A stretch of DNA of 42,334 nucleotides from CAUUCF01 sp963543695 (GTDB taxonomy: Bacteria; Pseudomonadota; Gammaproteobacteria; UBA9339), in contig CAUUCF010000009.1 of NCBI GenBank assembly GCA_963543695.1, forward strand, positions 1 through 42,334, read 5' to 3'. This document shows, piece by piece, positions 17,278-26,070 of this stretch. The stretch's first letter is position 1. Every line of letters starts with the position of its first letter. The position numbers and the translations under genes were made by a program. The notes under the pieces were generated by a model. The model saw nothing but the letters and a program-made list of their open reading frames with translations. It was not told the origin of the DNA and ran no database searches.

Positions 17278-17850
17278 TTATTTTACCCCTTGCAACGCTT
17301 TTTTAATTAAAACGGCACTCGGTAAATGCTGCCCTTTAAACGGCTCTAACATTTTACGCGCTACGTTACTACTATAACCTAAACTAATTAAAGCACTAAT
17401 CGCATCGGTTAAATCATCTAAAGAATGATTTTCTACGGCAAACTCAAATTTTGCTAACCGATCTTTTAATTCCATCACTAATCGTTTAGCCATTTTAATA
17501 CCAATTCCATTCACCCTCGACAAATTAGTAATATTTTCTGTCAAAATACTCTGCAAAACTTCTTCGTCACTCATTACCGATAAAATCGCTAAAGCAATTT
17601 TAGCCCCTACCCCACTAACTTTAATTAATTCCTTAAATAAATTACGAGTTTTTTCTTGCAAAAAACCGTACAAAAACCACCCGTCTTCTCGAACGGCTAA
17701 ATGAGTATAAATTAAATATTCTGTCTCTAAATAAACTTTCTCCAAATCTAACAAAGGCATTTGCATTTCATAACCAATTCCCTCGTTTACTAACAAAACG
17801 ATCCCCGTTAAATTTTTAACCAACACTTTCCCTTTCAATAAACCGATCAT
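17278..17850 (-). CDS. ruvA: Holliday junction DNA-binding protein RuvA
   Basis: Tetrameric junction-binding subunit that loads RuvB. I start at the ATG at 17850 (MIGLLKGKV, the family N-terminus), because a perfect GGAGGT lies just upstream inside the last codons of ruvC. This gives 190 residues. The OB fold is N-terminal, the two helix-hairpin-helix motifs are around LIKVSGVGAKIALAILS and LSRVNGIGIKMAKRL, and the RuvB-binding domain is C-terminal (LISLGYSSNVARKML). It sits two bases after ruvC and abuts ruvB. Confidence 0.97.
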   Translation of the reverse strand: MIGLLKGKVLVKNLTGIVLLVNEGIGYEMQMPLLDLEKVYLETEYLIYTHLAVREDGWFLYGFLQEKTRNLFKELIKVSGVGAKIALAILSVMSDEEVLQSILTENITNLSRVNGIGIKMAKRLVMELKDRLAKFEFAVENHSLDDLTDAISALISLGYSSNVARKMLEPFKGQHLPSAVLIKKALQGVK

Positions 17851-17852
17851 TT

Positions 17853-18314
17853 TTACCTCCAAACCGTATGGCAATAAGCGATAGCTAAAGCGTCTGCTTC
17901 ATCTGCTTGCAAAACGTTTTCTAGACGCAATAAACTTTTCATCATCTTTTGAATTTGGCTTTTTTCGGCTCCCCCAAAACCAGTCACGGTTTGTTTTACT
18001 TTTCTCGCTTCATATTCAAAAATTTTGGCTCCGTACTGACTCGCACTAACCATCAATACACCTCGAGCTTCCCCTAGCTTCAAAGCTGAATTAAAATTAC
18101 GACACATGAATACTTTTTCAATGGCTACTTCGTCCGGACGATAATCAGCAACAATTTCAGACATTTTACGGTACAACTCATTTAAACGAGCGACAAAATC
18201 ACCACTAGTCAATTTTAAAAAACCACTAGCTAAATAACTGTACCGTTTACCGTTTAAATCTAATAACCCGTACCCGGCACAATTAGAACCAGGATCAATT
18301 CCTAAAATAATCAT
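17853..18314 (-). CDS. ruvC: Holliday junction resolvase RuvC
   Basis: Dimeric endonuclease cutting Holliday junctions. The 153 residues are slightly short (E. coli 173), mainly at the C-terminus. Catalytic acids are in GIDPGSN (Asp7), VAIEKVF, and the DEADALAIAYCH segment near the end. It overlaps the yebC stop by one base, and its final codons contain the ruvA SD, so translation is probably coupled. The yebC-ruvC-ruvA-ruvB order is typical of gammaproteobacteria. Confidence 0.97.
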   Translation of the reverse strand: MIILGIDPGSNCAGYGLLDLNGKRYSYLASGFLKLTSGDFVARLNELYRKMSEIVADYRPDEVAIEKVFMCRNFNSALKLGEARGVLMVSASQYGAKIFEYEARKVKQTVTGFGGAEKSQIQKMMKSLLRLENVLQADEADALAIAYCHTVWR

Positions 18315-19045
18315 TACGTTAACGCTTCTTCCGCTAAATCTCCGTTAGTATAAACGTTTTGTACGTCATCTAAATTTTCTAAATCTTCGATTAAATCCAT
18401 TATTTTTAAACTATTTTCTTTATTTAACGCGTTACGTAACGAAGCTACTTTTATAATCTCTCCTTCACAAGCAATTTGTTCTTTTTCTAAAGCTTGTTTT
18501 ACCTCAAAAAACACTTCCGGTGAACAAGTAATTTCTGCTTCATCCTCGTCATAATTAACGTCTTCCGCGCCGGCGTTCAAAGCAATTTCAATTAACTTTT
18601 CTTCCGAAACTACTTGATTAACGGTGATTATACCTTGATCTTTAAACAAGTAACTGACTGAACCACTGGTGCCTAAATTTCCCCCTCTTTTACTGAAAGT
18701 ATGTCTAACTTCACTCACCGTACGGTTCCGATTATCAGTTAAACATTCTACTAAAATAGCTACCCCAGCTGGTCCATAACCTTCATACCAAATACTTTCC
18801 ATGCCATTTCCTTCTTCCCCACCTGCTCCTCGTTTGATAGCACGATCAATCGTATCTTTCGTCATGTTTTGACTTAAAGCTTTATCTACTACTAAGCGCA
18901 AACGCGGATTACCATTAATATCTTCTCCTCCCATCCTAGCCGCAACGGTAATTTCGCGGATAATTTTAGTGAAAATTTTCCCTCTAGCTGCATCTTGTTT
19001 CCCTTTTCTACGTTTAATATTCGCCCATTTACTATGACCAGACAC
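18314..19045 (-). CDS. yebC: YebC/PmpR-family protein
   Basis: The 243-residue protein begins MSGHSKWANIKRRKGKQDAARG, diagnostic for the TACO1/YebC family, and continues with RAIKRGAGGE and the three-domain layout. Members have been described as transcription regulators and, more recently, as factors relieving ribosome stalling. Length is normal. It lies between aspS (17 bases upstream) and ruvC. Which role applies here is not visible. Confidence 0.95.
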   Translation of the reverse strand: MSGHSKWANIKRRKGKQDAARGKIFTKIIREITVAARMGGEDINGNPRLRLVVDKALSQNMTKDTIDRAIKRGAGGEEGNGMESIWYEGYGPAGVAILVECLTDNRNRTVSEVRHTFSKRGGNLGTSGSVSYLFKDQGIITVNQVVSEEKLIEIALNAGAEDVNYDEDEAEITCSPEVFFEVKQALEKEQIACEGEIIKVASLRNALNKENSLKIMDLIEDLENLDDVQNVYTNGDLAEEALT

Positions 19046-19062
19046 TTTATTCCCCTCTCATT

Positions 19063-20802
19063 TTAATTAATAATTTTAAGTCCTAAATCCGTTAATTGAA
19101 CATCACTGACTTTATCTGGAGCTGCCGTTAATAAACAACTTCCCGTCTGTGTTTTCGGAAAAGCAATGACTTCACGAATGGAAGCAGAATTACTCATCAG
19201 CATTGCTAATCGGTCCAACCCAATAGCCATTCCTCCTTCAGGTGGATAACCGTATTTAAAAGCCGATAACAAATGGCCAAATTGTTCTTGTACTGACGTT
19301 TCGGAAAAGCCTAATACCTTAAAAACCGCCATCTGAACAGCATAATTATCGATTCTAATCGAACCTCCCCCTAATTCATTACCATTTAAAACTAAATCGT
19401 AAGCTAAAGCTTTTATTTTTAAAGGTTCACTGATGATTTTTGCTGGATCTTTTTCTAACGGCATCGTAAAAGGATGATGTACAAAAGTAATTTTATGCTC
19501 TTCTTCCGTAAACATCGGAAAATCTACGATCCATAAAGGTTTCCAAGCAGTTTCATAAGCTTTAAAATCCTTAGCCGCTCTTAATCGTAATTCTCCCATT
19601 GCGGGATAAACTTTTTTGTTATTTGCTATACCGATTAATACGCTGTCTCTCGGTTTCAATTTTAAAACGCGTTGTAACTCTAACAAGGTTTCTTTCGTTA
19701 AAAATTTTACTAAAGAACCGCTAACGGAAGATAAATCAATTTCATTTTCACTTGTTTTTAACAAAAATAATTTTTCTAACCCTAATTTACCACTTAATTC
19801 TACCCACGTATCTAATTGTTTACGAGTAACGTTACAATTAGGCAATTTTAAAGCAACTACTTCTGTTTCTGCTTGCAACCCAGGTAACCGCCATCCTCTT
19901 TTTACTAACGGGGTAATTGTTTCTAATTCCCAATCACAACGTAAATCTGGCTTATCAGAACCGTAACGTTGCATGGCCTCTTGATAAGGTAAACGTAAAA
20001 AAACGGCTGGTAACTCTACTTGTAAAAGTTCGCTAAACAATTCTCTAATTAAACGTTCGTGTAAATTAGTAATTTCTTCTACGCTAGCAAAACTCATCTC
20101 TACGTCGATTTGTGTAAATTCCGGTTGACGATCTGCCCGTAAATCTTCGTCTCGAAAACACCTCGCAATTTGATAATAACGATCTACTCCTCCAGCCATT
20201 AATAACTGTTTAAACACTTGTGGAGATTGTGGTAGAGCATAAAAAGCACCTTGATTTAATCTAGACGGCACCAAAAAATCCCTTGCTCCTTCCGGAGTAC
20301 TCTTCGTTAAAATCGGCGTTTCAATTTCTAAAAAACGTTCTCGATGGAAAAAATTACGTACCAAATGGGTAATTTCCGAACGTAAACTTAAACCGTTTAC
20401 TACCTCAGGGCGACGTAAATCCAAATAACGGTATTTTAAACGTAATTCTTCGTTAGCCGTTTGATATTCATTTAAATTAAAAGGTAAAGGGTCCGCTTGG
20501 TTTAAAATCGTTAACTCTTCAGCACTTACCTCTAGCGTACCAGTCTTCATCTTGTTATTAAACAATTCTTCGGGGCGAAAACGGACTTTTCCTTTTACTT
20601 TTAATACCGTTTCTAAACGTAATTCCGCCATCAACTTTAAATTTAGTTCGTCGGAAACAACGATTTGTACAAGACCAAAACGATCCCTTAAATTAATAAA
20701 AGCTAATTTATTCCCGTGTACTCTAAAGTGATCTACCCAACCATAAAGTTCAATAATACTACCAACATCCGATTTTGCTACTAAACCACAATACCTTCTC
20801 AT
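19063..20802 (-). CDS. aspS: Aspartyl-tRNA synthetase (possibly non-discriminating)
   Basis: Class IIb synthetase of 579 residues with an N-terminal OB anticodon-binding domain, the catalytic core and a bacterial GAD insertion. Motif 2 is RCFRDEDLRADRQPEFTQ; motif 3 is GLDRLAML near the C-terminus. In the anticodon domain the segment reads HFRVHG: His29 stands where tRNA-Asp-specific enzymes such as E. coli's have Leu. His here is reported for relaxed enzymes that also charge tRNA-Asn. If so, the cell would form Asn-tRNA by GatCAB. This is a single-residue hint only. The gene is 2 bases after fmdB. Confidence 0.97.
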   Translation of the reverse strand: MRRYCGLVAKSDVGSIIELYGWVDHFRVHGNKLAFINLRDRFGLVQIVVSDELNLKLMAELRLETVLKVKGKVRFRPEELFNNKMKTGTLEVSAEELTILNQADPLPFNLNEYQTANEELRLKYRYLDLRRPEVVNGLSLRSEITHLVRNFFHRERFLEIETPILTKSTPEGARDFLVPSRLNQGAFYALPQSPQVFKQLLMAGGVDRYYQIARCFRDEDLRADRQPEFTQIDVEMSFASVEEITNLHERLIRELFSELLQVELPAVFLRLPYQEAMQRYGSDKPDLRCDWELETITPLVKRGWRLPGLQAETEVVALKLPNCNVTRKQLDTWVELSGKLGLEKLFLLKTSENEIDLSSVSGSLVKFLTKETLLELQRVLKLKPRDSVLIGIANNKKVYPAMGELRLRAAKDFKAYETAWKPLWIVDFPMFTEEEHKITFVHHPFTMPLEKDPAKIISEPLKIKALAYDLVLNGNELGGGSIRIDNYAVQMAVFKVLGFSETSVQEQFGHLLSAFKYGYPPEGGMAIGLDRLAMLMSNSASIREVIAFPKTQTGSCLLTAAPDKVSDVQLTDLGLKIIN

Positions 20803-20804
20803 TT

Positions 20805-21002
20805 TTATTTTTCACCTTTATGTTCTTTAAAATCAGTTTGATACCAACCTGTTCCTTTTAAACGAAAACTGCTGATAGAAACGACTTTTTCTATTTTTAA
20901 ACTATTACAAACTGGGCACGCTAAATGGGGTGATTCATTCGCCAAAAGAAGCTGTTCAAATTTATTACCACACGCTAAACAACGATATTCAAAAATTGGC
21001 AT
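20805..21002 (-). CDS. FmdB-type zinc-ribbon protein
   Basis: A 65-residue protein starting MPIFEYRCLACG, the hallmark of the FmdB/CxxC-CxxC zinc-ribbon family. Cys pairs 8/11 and 29/32 bind one metal. The function of the family is not well defined; in many gammaproteobacteria it sits immediately before aspS, as here. It abuts the proS stop and is followed by aspS after two bases. Confidence 0.9.
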   Translation of the reverse strand: MPIFEYRCLACGNKFEQLLLANESPHLACPVCNSLKIEKVVSISSFRLKGTGWYQTDFKEHKGEK

Positions 21003-22727
21003 TTACTCTTTTCCTCCCAAATGTTGCTGAATTTTCTTCTGTAAAAAAGGACCTACTTCTTCCACTTTTATCAATTGCCCTTCGTCATGAGCCCTTTCTT
21101 TATATTCAATATACCCTTTAAGCAAATGATTTTCAGAAATCACAAGACGGTAAGGAATACCGATCAAATCCATATCCGCAAATAAAACCCCCGCTCGTTC
21201 CTTACGATCGTCTAATAATACTTCTATTTTTTGATTTAATAATTGCTCATACAATTGATCAGTAACTCGTTTCACTTCTCCGGAACGATGGTAATTAATT
21301 GGCACTATCGCTACTTGAAAAGGAGCTAAGCTAAACGGCCAAACGATCCCTTTTTCATCATGGCACTGTTCAATTGCCGCGGCTATTACCCGACTAATTC
21401 CGATACCATAACATCCCATATACATCGTAATCGTATTCCCTTGTTCGTCTAAAACGTTAGCTTGTAAAGCCGAAGAATATTTACGACCCAATTCAAAAAT
21501 ATGGCCTACTTCCATTCCACGGGTAATTTTCAACTTCCCTTTTCCATCTGGACTTAAATCCCCCTCTACGACTTTACGTAAATCACTTACTTTACTATAC
21601 TGAACATCACGTAACCAATTTACATGACGGTAATGATAATCGTCTTCGTTAGCCCCACAAATAAAATTGTGAACGTCTACCGCATCTTGATCAACGATTA
21701 TCGGCATTTTTAAACCTACTGGTCCAATACTCCCTTTTTTGCAGCCACAGATTTTCACTAAATCTTCTTCCGTCGCTAAAGTTAAAGGAGCAAAAACTTC
21801 TGGTAATTTAGCCACTTTAACTTCATTAATTTCATGATCACCGCGTAAAACTAACGCTACCCAAGGAGTTTCGTTTCCCTTTACGATAAGGGTTTTTAAA
21901 ATTTTTCGCGGTTCAACTTGCAAAAAATTAGCTACTTCTGCTACCGATTTTACCGCTATCGTTTCTATTTTTTCTTTTCTTAAAAGCGTTACTTCCTTTT
22001 TGGAAGTAATTTTTAAAGCGGTGGCTAATTCTAAATTAGCAGCATATTCACTATTTTCGCAGTACGCAATCAAATCCTCTCCCGCTTCGGTTAAGACCTG
22101 AAATTCTTGTGAACCATTCCCTCCAATAGATCCGTTATCTGCTAAAACGGCCCTAAACTTTAATCCTAAACGAGTAAAAATGCGATCATAAGTTTTGTAA
22201 AGCTGCTGGTAAGTTTCATGCATCGAAGCTTCATTTAAGTGAAACGAATAAGCGTCTTTCATAATAAATTCTCGACTACGCGTTACCCCAAATCGAGGTC
22301 TTAATTCATCTCTAAACTTAGTTTGAATTTGGTAAAAAACTAACGGTAATTGTTTATAACTTCTAACTTCATTTTTCACTAAAGCCGTAATGACTTCCTC
22401 GTGAGTAGGAGCGAAACATAGATCGTGTTGATTACGGTCTTTCAACTTTAATAGCTGATCACCGTATTGATTCCAACGTCCTGATTTAATCCATAATTCC
22501 GCAGGTTGTAACGAAGGCATTAAAATTTCTATCCCTACCTTATCCATTTCCTCCCTAACGATCTGCTCCACTTTTTTTAAAACCCTCATTCCTAAAGGCA
22601 ACCACGTATAAATTCCAGAAACTAACTTACGTACCATCCCGCTTCTTAACATTAATTTATGGCTAATTACCTCTGCTTCACTAGGATCTTCTCTTAACGT
22701 TGATAATAAAAAACTTGTCGTTCTCAT
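21003..22727 (-). CDS. proS: Prolyl-tRNA synthetase (bacterial type with editing insertion)
   Basis: Class II synthetase, 574 residues (E. coli 572). Motif 2 includes FRDELRPRFGVTRSREFIMKD. The insertion domain (roughly residues 225-400) that hydrolyses mischarged Ala-tRNA-Pro is present and near full length. Motif 3 (GIGISRVIAAAIEQ) and the anticodon-binding C-terminus follow. It is the first gene of the proS-fmdB-aspS-yebC-ruvC-ruvA-ruvB unit. AGGAG at 22736-22740 lies 8 bases before the ATG, and the promoter carries an overlapping palindrome. Confidence 0.98.
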   Translation of the reverse strand: MRTTSFLLSTLREDPSEAEVISHKLMLRSGMVRKLVSGIYTWLPLGMRVLKKVEQIVREEMDKVGIEILMPSLQPAELWIKSGRWNQYGDQLLKLKDRNQHDLCFAPTHEEVITALVKNEVRSYKQLPLVFYQIQTKFRDELRPRFGVTRSREFIMKDAYSFHLNEASMHETYQQLYKTYDRIFTRLGLKFRAVLADNGSIGGNGSQEFQVLTEAGEDLIAYCENSEYAANLELATALKITSKKEVTLLRKEKIETIAVKSVAEVANFLQVEPRKILKTLIVKGNETPWVALVLRGDHEINEVKVAKLPEVFAPLTLATEEDLVKICGCKKGSIGPVGLKMPIIVDQDAVDVHNFICGANEDDYHYRHVNWLRDVQYSKVSDLRKVVEGDLSPDGKGKLKITRGMEVGHIFELGRKYSSALQANVLDEQGNTITMYMGCYGIGISRVIAAAIEQCHDEKGIVWPFSLAPFQVAIVPINYHRSGEVKRVTDQLYEQLLNQKIEVLLDDRKERAGVLFADMDLIGIPYRLVISENHLLKGYIEYKERAHDEGQLIKVEEVGPFLQKKIQQHLGGKE

Positions 22728-22739
22728 TTACTCTTCTCC

Positions 22740-22766
22740 TTGCATGCTGCTCAGTGTAGCATGCAA
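22740..22766. repeat. 9-bp inverted repeat overlapping the proS promoter (operator-like)
   Basis: TTGCATGCT at 22740-22748 and its exact complement AGCATGCAA at 22758-22766 flank a 9-base centre. The -10 box lies in the centre, and the predicted transcript start is inside one arm. Little of it would be transcribed as a hairpin, so a DNA-level operator is more likely than an RNA structure. No regulator is identified. Confidence 0.55.
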
Positions 22767-22781
22767 TTTAATTACTGACAA
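22753..22781 (-). promoter_or_regulatory. Sigma-70 promoter of the proS-to-ruvB unit
   Basis: TTGTCA (22776-22781) and TACACT (22753-22758) are exactly 17 bases apart. The predicted start near 22746 gives a ~19-base leader that includes the SD AGGAG. Confidence 0.65.
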
Positions 22782-22919
22782 GACACTCCTAATATTTTAC
22801 GTTATCCTTTAATCCTCTGTCTTACCGTTAGGTTTTTAACCTTAGGAAAAGTGACGAATACTAATCTTAATGACTTTATCTTACGATGAATAAACTAAAT
22901 GATATGGAGTTTTATTTAT

Positions 22920-23201
22920 ATGATTATTCAATTAAAACAAATTCGAACTTTGAAGAACATTGTAGGAGGTATTAACTTAGAACAAATCCAAGCAATCGAG
23001 GAATTTCACAAAAAATTAACTAACGAAATCAAAAAAGCTAACAAAAATTGCAACGTTACTAAATACAACCTCGATAATCAAAGTTGTTTACCAGATAATT
23101 ACGAAATAGCAATGTTACATTGGCAATTTACTTACCGCAATCTTTTAGATTTTTATCAATCATTCGTTACTAACCAACGTCAAAAGAATGACGAACTATA
23201 A
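22920..23201 (+). CDS. Small unknown protein (93 aa)
   Basis: I do not recognise this protein. From the ATG at 22920, which has GGAG ten bases upstream, it is 93 residues: basic N-terminal half (LKQIRTLKNI, HKKLTNEIKKANKNC), then a Trp/aromatic-rich helix near MLHWQFTYRNLLDFYQSF. An ATG at 22899 in frame would add seven residues but lies upstream of the SD. It has two Cys and no signal peptide. It is one of only two plus-strand protein genes in the window and is followed 7 bases later by a strong hairpin. CpG content resembles the neighbours, so it looks native. Coding status is probable, not certain. Confidence 0.55.
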   Translation: MIIQLKQIRTLKNIVGGINLEQIQAIEEFHKKLTNEIKKANKNCNVTKYNLDNQSCLPDNYEIAMLHWQFTYRNLLDFYQSFVTNQRQKNDEL

Positions 23202-23208
23202 GTTTTCT

Positions 23209-23238
23209 CAAACATCGCCTTTTTTTAGGCGATGTTTG
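23209..23238. terminator. Strong 12-bp hairpin between convergent genes
   Basis: The 23209-23220 arm (including AACATCGCC) pairs perfectly with 23227-23238 across a TTTTTT loop. It lies between the stop of the small plus-strand gene and the metK stop, 10 bases from the latter. Neither side has a classical T-run, but its position suggests a bidirectional terminator. Confidence 0.55.
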
Positions 23239-23248
23239 CAAAAACGAA

Positions 23249-24253
23249 TCATCCCATTAACCCCTTATAACACAATTCAGCAAAAACCGGTTTGTTTAAA
23301 CCTAATTCTTCAATTAACGCCGACGGTTTTTTATCAACGTTAATCACTTCGAAAGCAGTTACGTTATTTTTGATCGTTTTTACCACAGCGCTAGGTAATT
23401 GTGACCTCCCGATACAAGACGATAAATAAACGAAACATTCGTCGTTATCGTGTAAGTACTCCACCGCTAAACGACGAGCATATAAATTTAACGTTAAATC
23501 GGCTTTACTTCCATCTTTAGTCCAAGGACTACCTCCACCAATAGGAGAAGCAGTAGAATAAAAATCACAAGCCAATTTCCTACCGGTAATACCACAATCA
23601 GCAATGCTAGAATGGTATTTATAAGCTCCTGTACCATTAATAATAATATTTTTAGGCCTTTCCTGCAAAGTTTGTACCACAAAATCAGTCAAATCTTCCA
23701 CAAATAACATCGGTATCGCAATCACGGCGGTTTCAACACGGTCATTTACGTCTAAAGTAATCTGCGTTTTAATATCGAGCCCTAAATTCTCACTTTTTAA
23801 AGCTTTATGGTAAAGCGCTCTATTTAATAACCTGGCCAAATAAAGTTCTCGATTAATAAAACCTTCTCCTTGACAAGCGTAACCTACGAAAACGCCTTGA
23901 TCTCCCCAACCATTTTGAACTACTCCCTGATTAATTTCACTCGATTGCTGTCCGATTAGGTTAATCAGCTTAATTTGATTAATATCTATTGCGTATTTTC
24001 CCCAACGCGAAGCATATGATTCATCGTACCCAATATTACGTAACGCTGTTTTAACGTAATCTAAGACCGAAGATAAATCTACGTTCCCTTTTACTTCCCC
24101 ACCTAAAACTACCGTATTATCTTTAATTAAAACTTCCACCGCGTATTTAATATTCGGATCCTGAATAATCAACTGATCTAATATATAACTAGAAATATAA
24201 TCAGCCGTTTTATCCGGATGTCCCATTGAAACAAACTCCGCCGTTTTTTTCAT
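23249..24253 (-). CDS. metK: Divergent, short S-adenosylmethionine synthetase
   Basis: Makes S-adenosylmethionine from methionine and ATP. At 334 residues it is about 50 shorter than standard MetK (E. coli 384) and unusually divergent, yet the catalytic residues appear kept: GHPDK at 11-15, GGE at 51-53, GDQG at 117-120, the Lys of IKTQ near 162, ITGRK at 222-226, and a GGG...KDGSKAD loop at 239-252 in place of the canonical GGGAFSGKDPSKVD. The FTSES start of normal MetK and the usual C-terminal segment are absent. It stands alone, ending at a strong hairpin shared with the convergent small gene. SAM is needed here by rlmN and rsmD, so it is probably functional. Origin by transfer from another lineage or a phage is possible. 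Confidence 0.85.
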   Translation of the reverse strand: MKKTAEFVSMGHPDKTADYISSYILDQLIIQDPNIKYAVEVLIKDNTVVLGGEVKGNVDLSSVLDYVKTALRNIGYDESYASRWGKYAIDINQIKLINLIGQQSSEINQGVVQNGWGDQGVFVGYACQGEGFINRELYLARLLNRALYHKALKSENLGLDIKTQITLDVNDRVETAVIAIPMLFVEDLTDFVVQTLQERPKNIIINGTGAYKYHSSIADCGITGRKLACDFYSTASPIGGGSPWTKDGSKADLTLNLYARRLAVEYLHDNDECFVYLSSCIGRSQLPSAVVKTIKNNVTAFEVINVDKKPSALIEELGLNKPVFAELCYKGLMG

Positions 24254-24374
24254 ATTCTACCTTCTATATTTTTCTAAGATAAATGCTATTTCCATAATAT
24301 ATTTTTCAAAAAATTGCAATCATTAAATTTAAATTTTTAAAAAAAATAATTATCCCTTAACAAGAATAAACTCA

Positions 24375-25430
24375 TCATAATATTTTAGCCGTAACAAAAA
24401 TCACGATTTCCTTTTGTTCAACGTTTTTTTGCTTGTCTGAAATTAACCAATTAAATACCGGAATTTTACTAACTAACGGTAAAGAATCTTGATTTTCCTC
24501 GTCTTGCCATTCGTAAATTCCTCCGATAATAACCGTTTCTTCGTTTTTTAATTTAACTTGTGTTCTTAATTTACGAGTACTAATCACCGGTGCTTTCACT
24601 TCCTTAATCGTATTCACTACCTTATCTTGATTAATTTGTAATGATAAATTGATTTCTCCTTGCCGAGTAAGCTCCGGAGTAACTAATAAAGATAAAACTG
24701 CAGCTCCCGTTTCAATGCTGGCAGCTTGGTAATTTTGAGTAAATAAAGAAGGCTGCGAAATTACTCTACCGTGTCCCGATTTTTCTAAAGCCGTTAATTG
24801 ATAATTTAACCATTGAGGACTAATTTTAGCTAAATTTACCATCAATGCATGCGGAGTAACCGTTAGACTTTTATCCACGTTCAATGCTAAACCAAATTGG
24901 CGAGTATAACTTTTATCAATACTGATGATTTTCGCTTCTATTAAAACTTGTTTAATCGGTTGATCTAATTGTCTCAATTTCTTTTCGATCTCAAAAAGAT
25001 TTTCTACGTAATCTTTAACGATTAACAAGCAACGTTGAGAATCCACGGTCACTTTACCTTGCCCAGAAATTAAATTAGTTTCTTTAATTATTTTTTCCAT
25101 TTGGAGAGGGTTGATATAACTGAGATCAAAGATTTTAGTTTCCATCGGTTTTTGCGTATCCGCTAAAATCGTCAATCCTACTTTATCTCGTTGCAAATAA
25201 TAATTTTCGGTTGATAAAAGAGCTTTTAACGCGGCTAACAACTCTACCTCTTTAAAATTTACTTGCACTAAATGCTCAGGTAAATTGACCGACAATAGGT
25301 AATTTTGCTTAGTTTGCTCCAACATTAAAATCACTAATTCTTTAAAAGTTAGTTCATTAGTTTGGAGCGTAAACGCAAACCCTAAAGAACTGATCCAAAA
25401 TAAACACCAAAAAACAATTACCTTTCTCAT
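24375..25430 (-). CDS. pilQ: Type IV pilus/competence secretin, PilQ/HofQ-like, short
   Basis: Outer-membrane ring protein of type IV pili or DNA-uptake systems. It has a signal peptide (about residues 1-19), one N0/STN-like region, one N1 (KH-like) domain around LSYINPLQMEKII, and the secretin barrel with QVLIEAKIISIDKSY, ETVIIGGIYEW and SKIPVFNWL. It ends in EIVIFVTAKIL, typical of PilQ and HofQ. At 351 residues it lacks the AMIN domains of full PilQ (600-700 aa) and resembles E. coli HofQ (412 aa). It is last in a four-gene unit, 7 bases after the PilO/P-like gene. No lipoprotein pilotin is seen nearby. Confidence 0.88.
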   Translation of the reverse strand: MRKVIVFWCLFWISSLGFAFTLQTNELTFKELVILMLEQTKQNYLLSVNLPEHLVQVNFKEVELLAALKALLSTENYYLQRDKVGLTILADTQKPMETKIFDLSYINPLQMEKIIKETNLISGQGKVTVDSQRCLLIVKDYVENLFEIEKKLRQLDQPIKQVLIEAKIISIDKSYTRQFGLALNVDKSLTVTPHALMVNLAKISPQWLNYQLTALEKSGHGRVISQPSLFTQNYQAASIETGAAVLSLLVTPELTRQGEINLSLQINQDKVVNTIKEVKAPVISTRKLRTQVKLKNEETVIIGGIYEWQDEENQDSLPLVSKIPVFNWLISDKQKNVEQKEIVIFVTAKIL

Positions 25431-25437
25431 TTTCTTT

Positions 25438-26070
25438 TCAATGCTTCCATTTTAATTCTTGATCACGATCAAACGTAATTTTTTGAAAATTTAAATCCAC
25501 AATTTGGTGACCAGCCACCTTATGTCCTTTTTTTACCGTTAAAATTTGCCGATCAGGGGTTCTTAACACCGCAAAAATTTCGTCGTTATTACTAAAAATC
25601 GTAACTATTTTTAACTGCTTAATTTGCCAAGCTGTTCCTTTTCGCTTAATAAACCAATCTTTTTCCCATTTTACTAAATTAGTTATTTTTTCGTTACGTC
25701 CTTGTTCTAAAGTTAAACGTAAAGAATTTTGATTGAGCCAAAATTCTTCCTGATTTAAAAGCTGAAACCAAAAATTTTTTAAATATTTTTCTTGTCCTTT
25801 TAAAACGAACGTTCCTGATCGCTGATTAAAGTTAAAATCTGTTAATTGCAGTTGGTCTAATAAAGTTTCAATGGTTTTTAAACAATCTATTTCTTGTAAA
25901 ATAGGTCGAGGAACAATTTTTTTAACCACGATTTGCTTGATTTTTTCTGAATTTTGAGTTCTTACCATTCGATTTTTCGATTTAGTTAATAATATTCCGT
26001 ATAAGCAAGTAAAGCAGATAAGGAATAAGAAAACTTTTTCTAAAATTTTCGGCATCGTTTTACGGATCAT
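25438..26070 (-). CDS. PilO/PilP-like inner-membrane protein, apparent fusion
   Basis: The 210-residue protein has one membrane helix near the N-terminus (about 11-28), then a region that could correspond to the PilO ferredoxin-like fold (about 60-125). The C-terminal segment (about 152-208: LKIVTIFSNNDEIFAVLRTPD... LTVKKGHKVAGHQIVDLNFQKI) looks like the PilP/GspC homology region, which contacts the secretin. A separate PilP lipoprotein is missing between pilN and pilQ, so PilO and PilP functions may be joined here. It overlaps the PilN-like gene by 4 bases. The fusion is inferred from order and motifs and is not certain. Confidence 0.6.
   Translation of the reverse strand: MIRKTMPKILEKVFLFLICFTCLYGILLTKSKNRMVRTQNSEKIKQIVVKKIVPRPILQEIDCLKTIETLLDQLQLTDFNFNQRSGTFVLKGQEKYLKNFWFQLLNQEEFWLNQNSLRLTLEQGRNEKITNLVKWEKDWFIKRKGTAWQIKQLKIVTIFSNNDEIFAVLRTPDRQILTVKKGHKVAGHQIVDLNFQKITFDRDQELKWKH

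Noticed and set aside
19616..19966. 116-codon plus-strand open frame inside aspS
   Set aside because: Fully antisense to the aspS coding region, whose protein is conserved throughout; no family resemblance.
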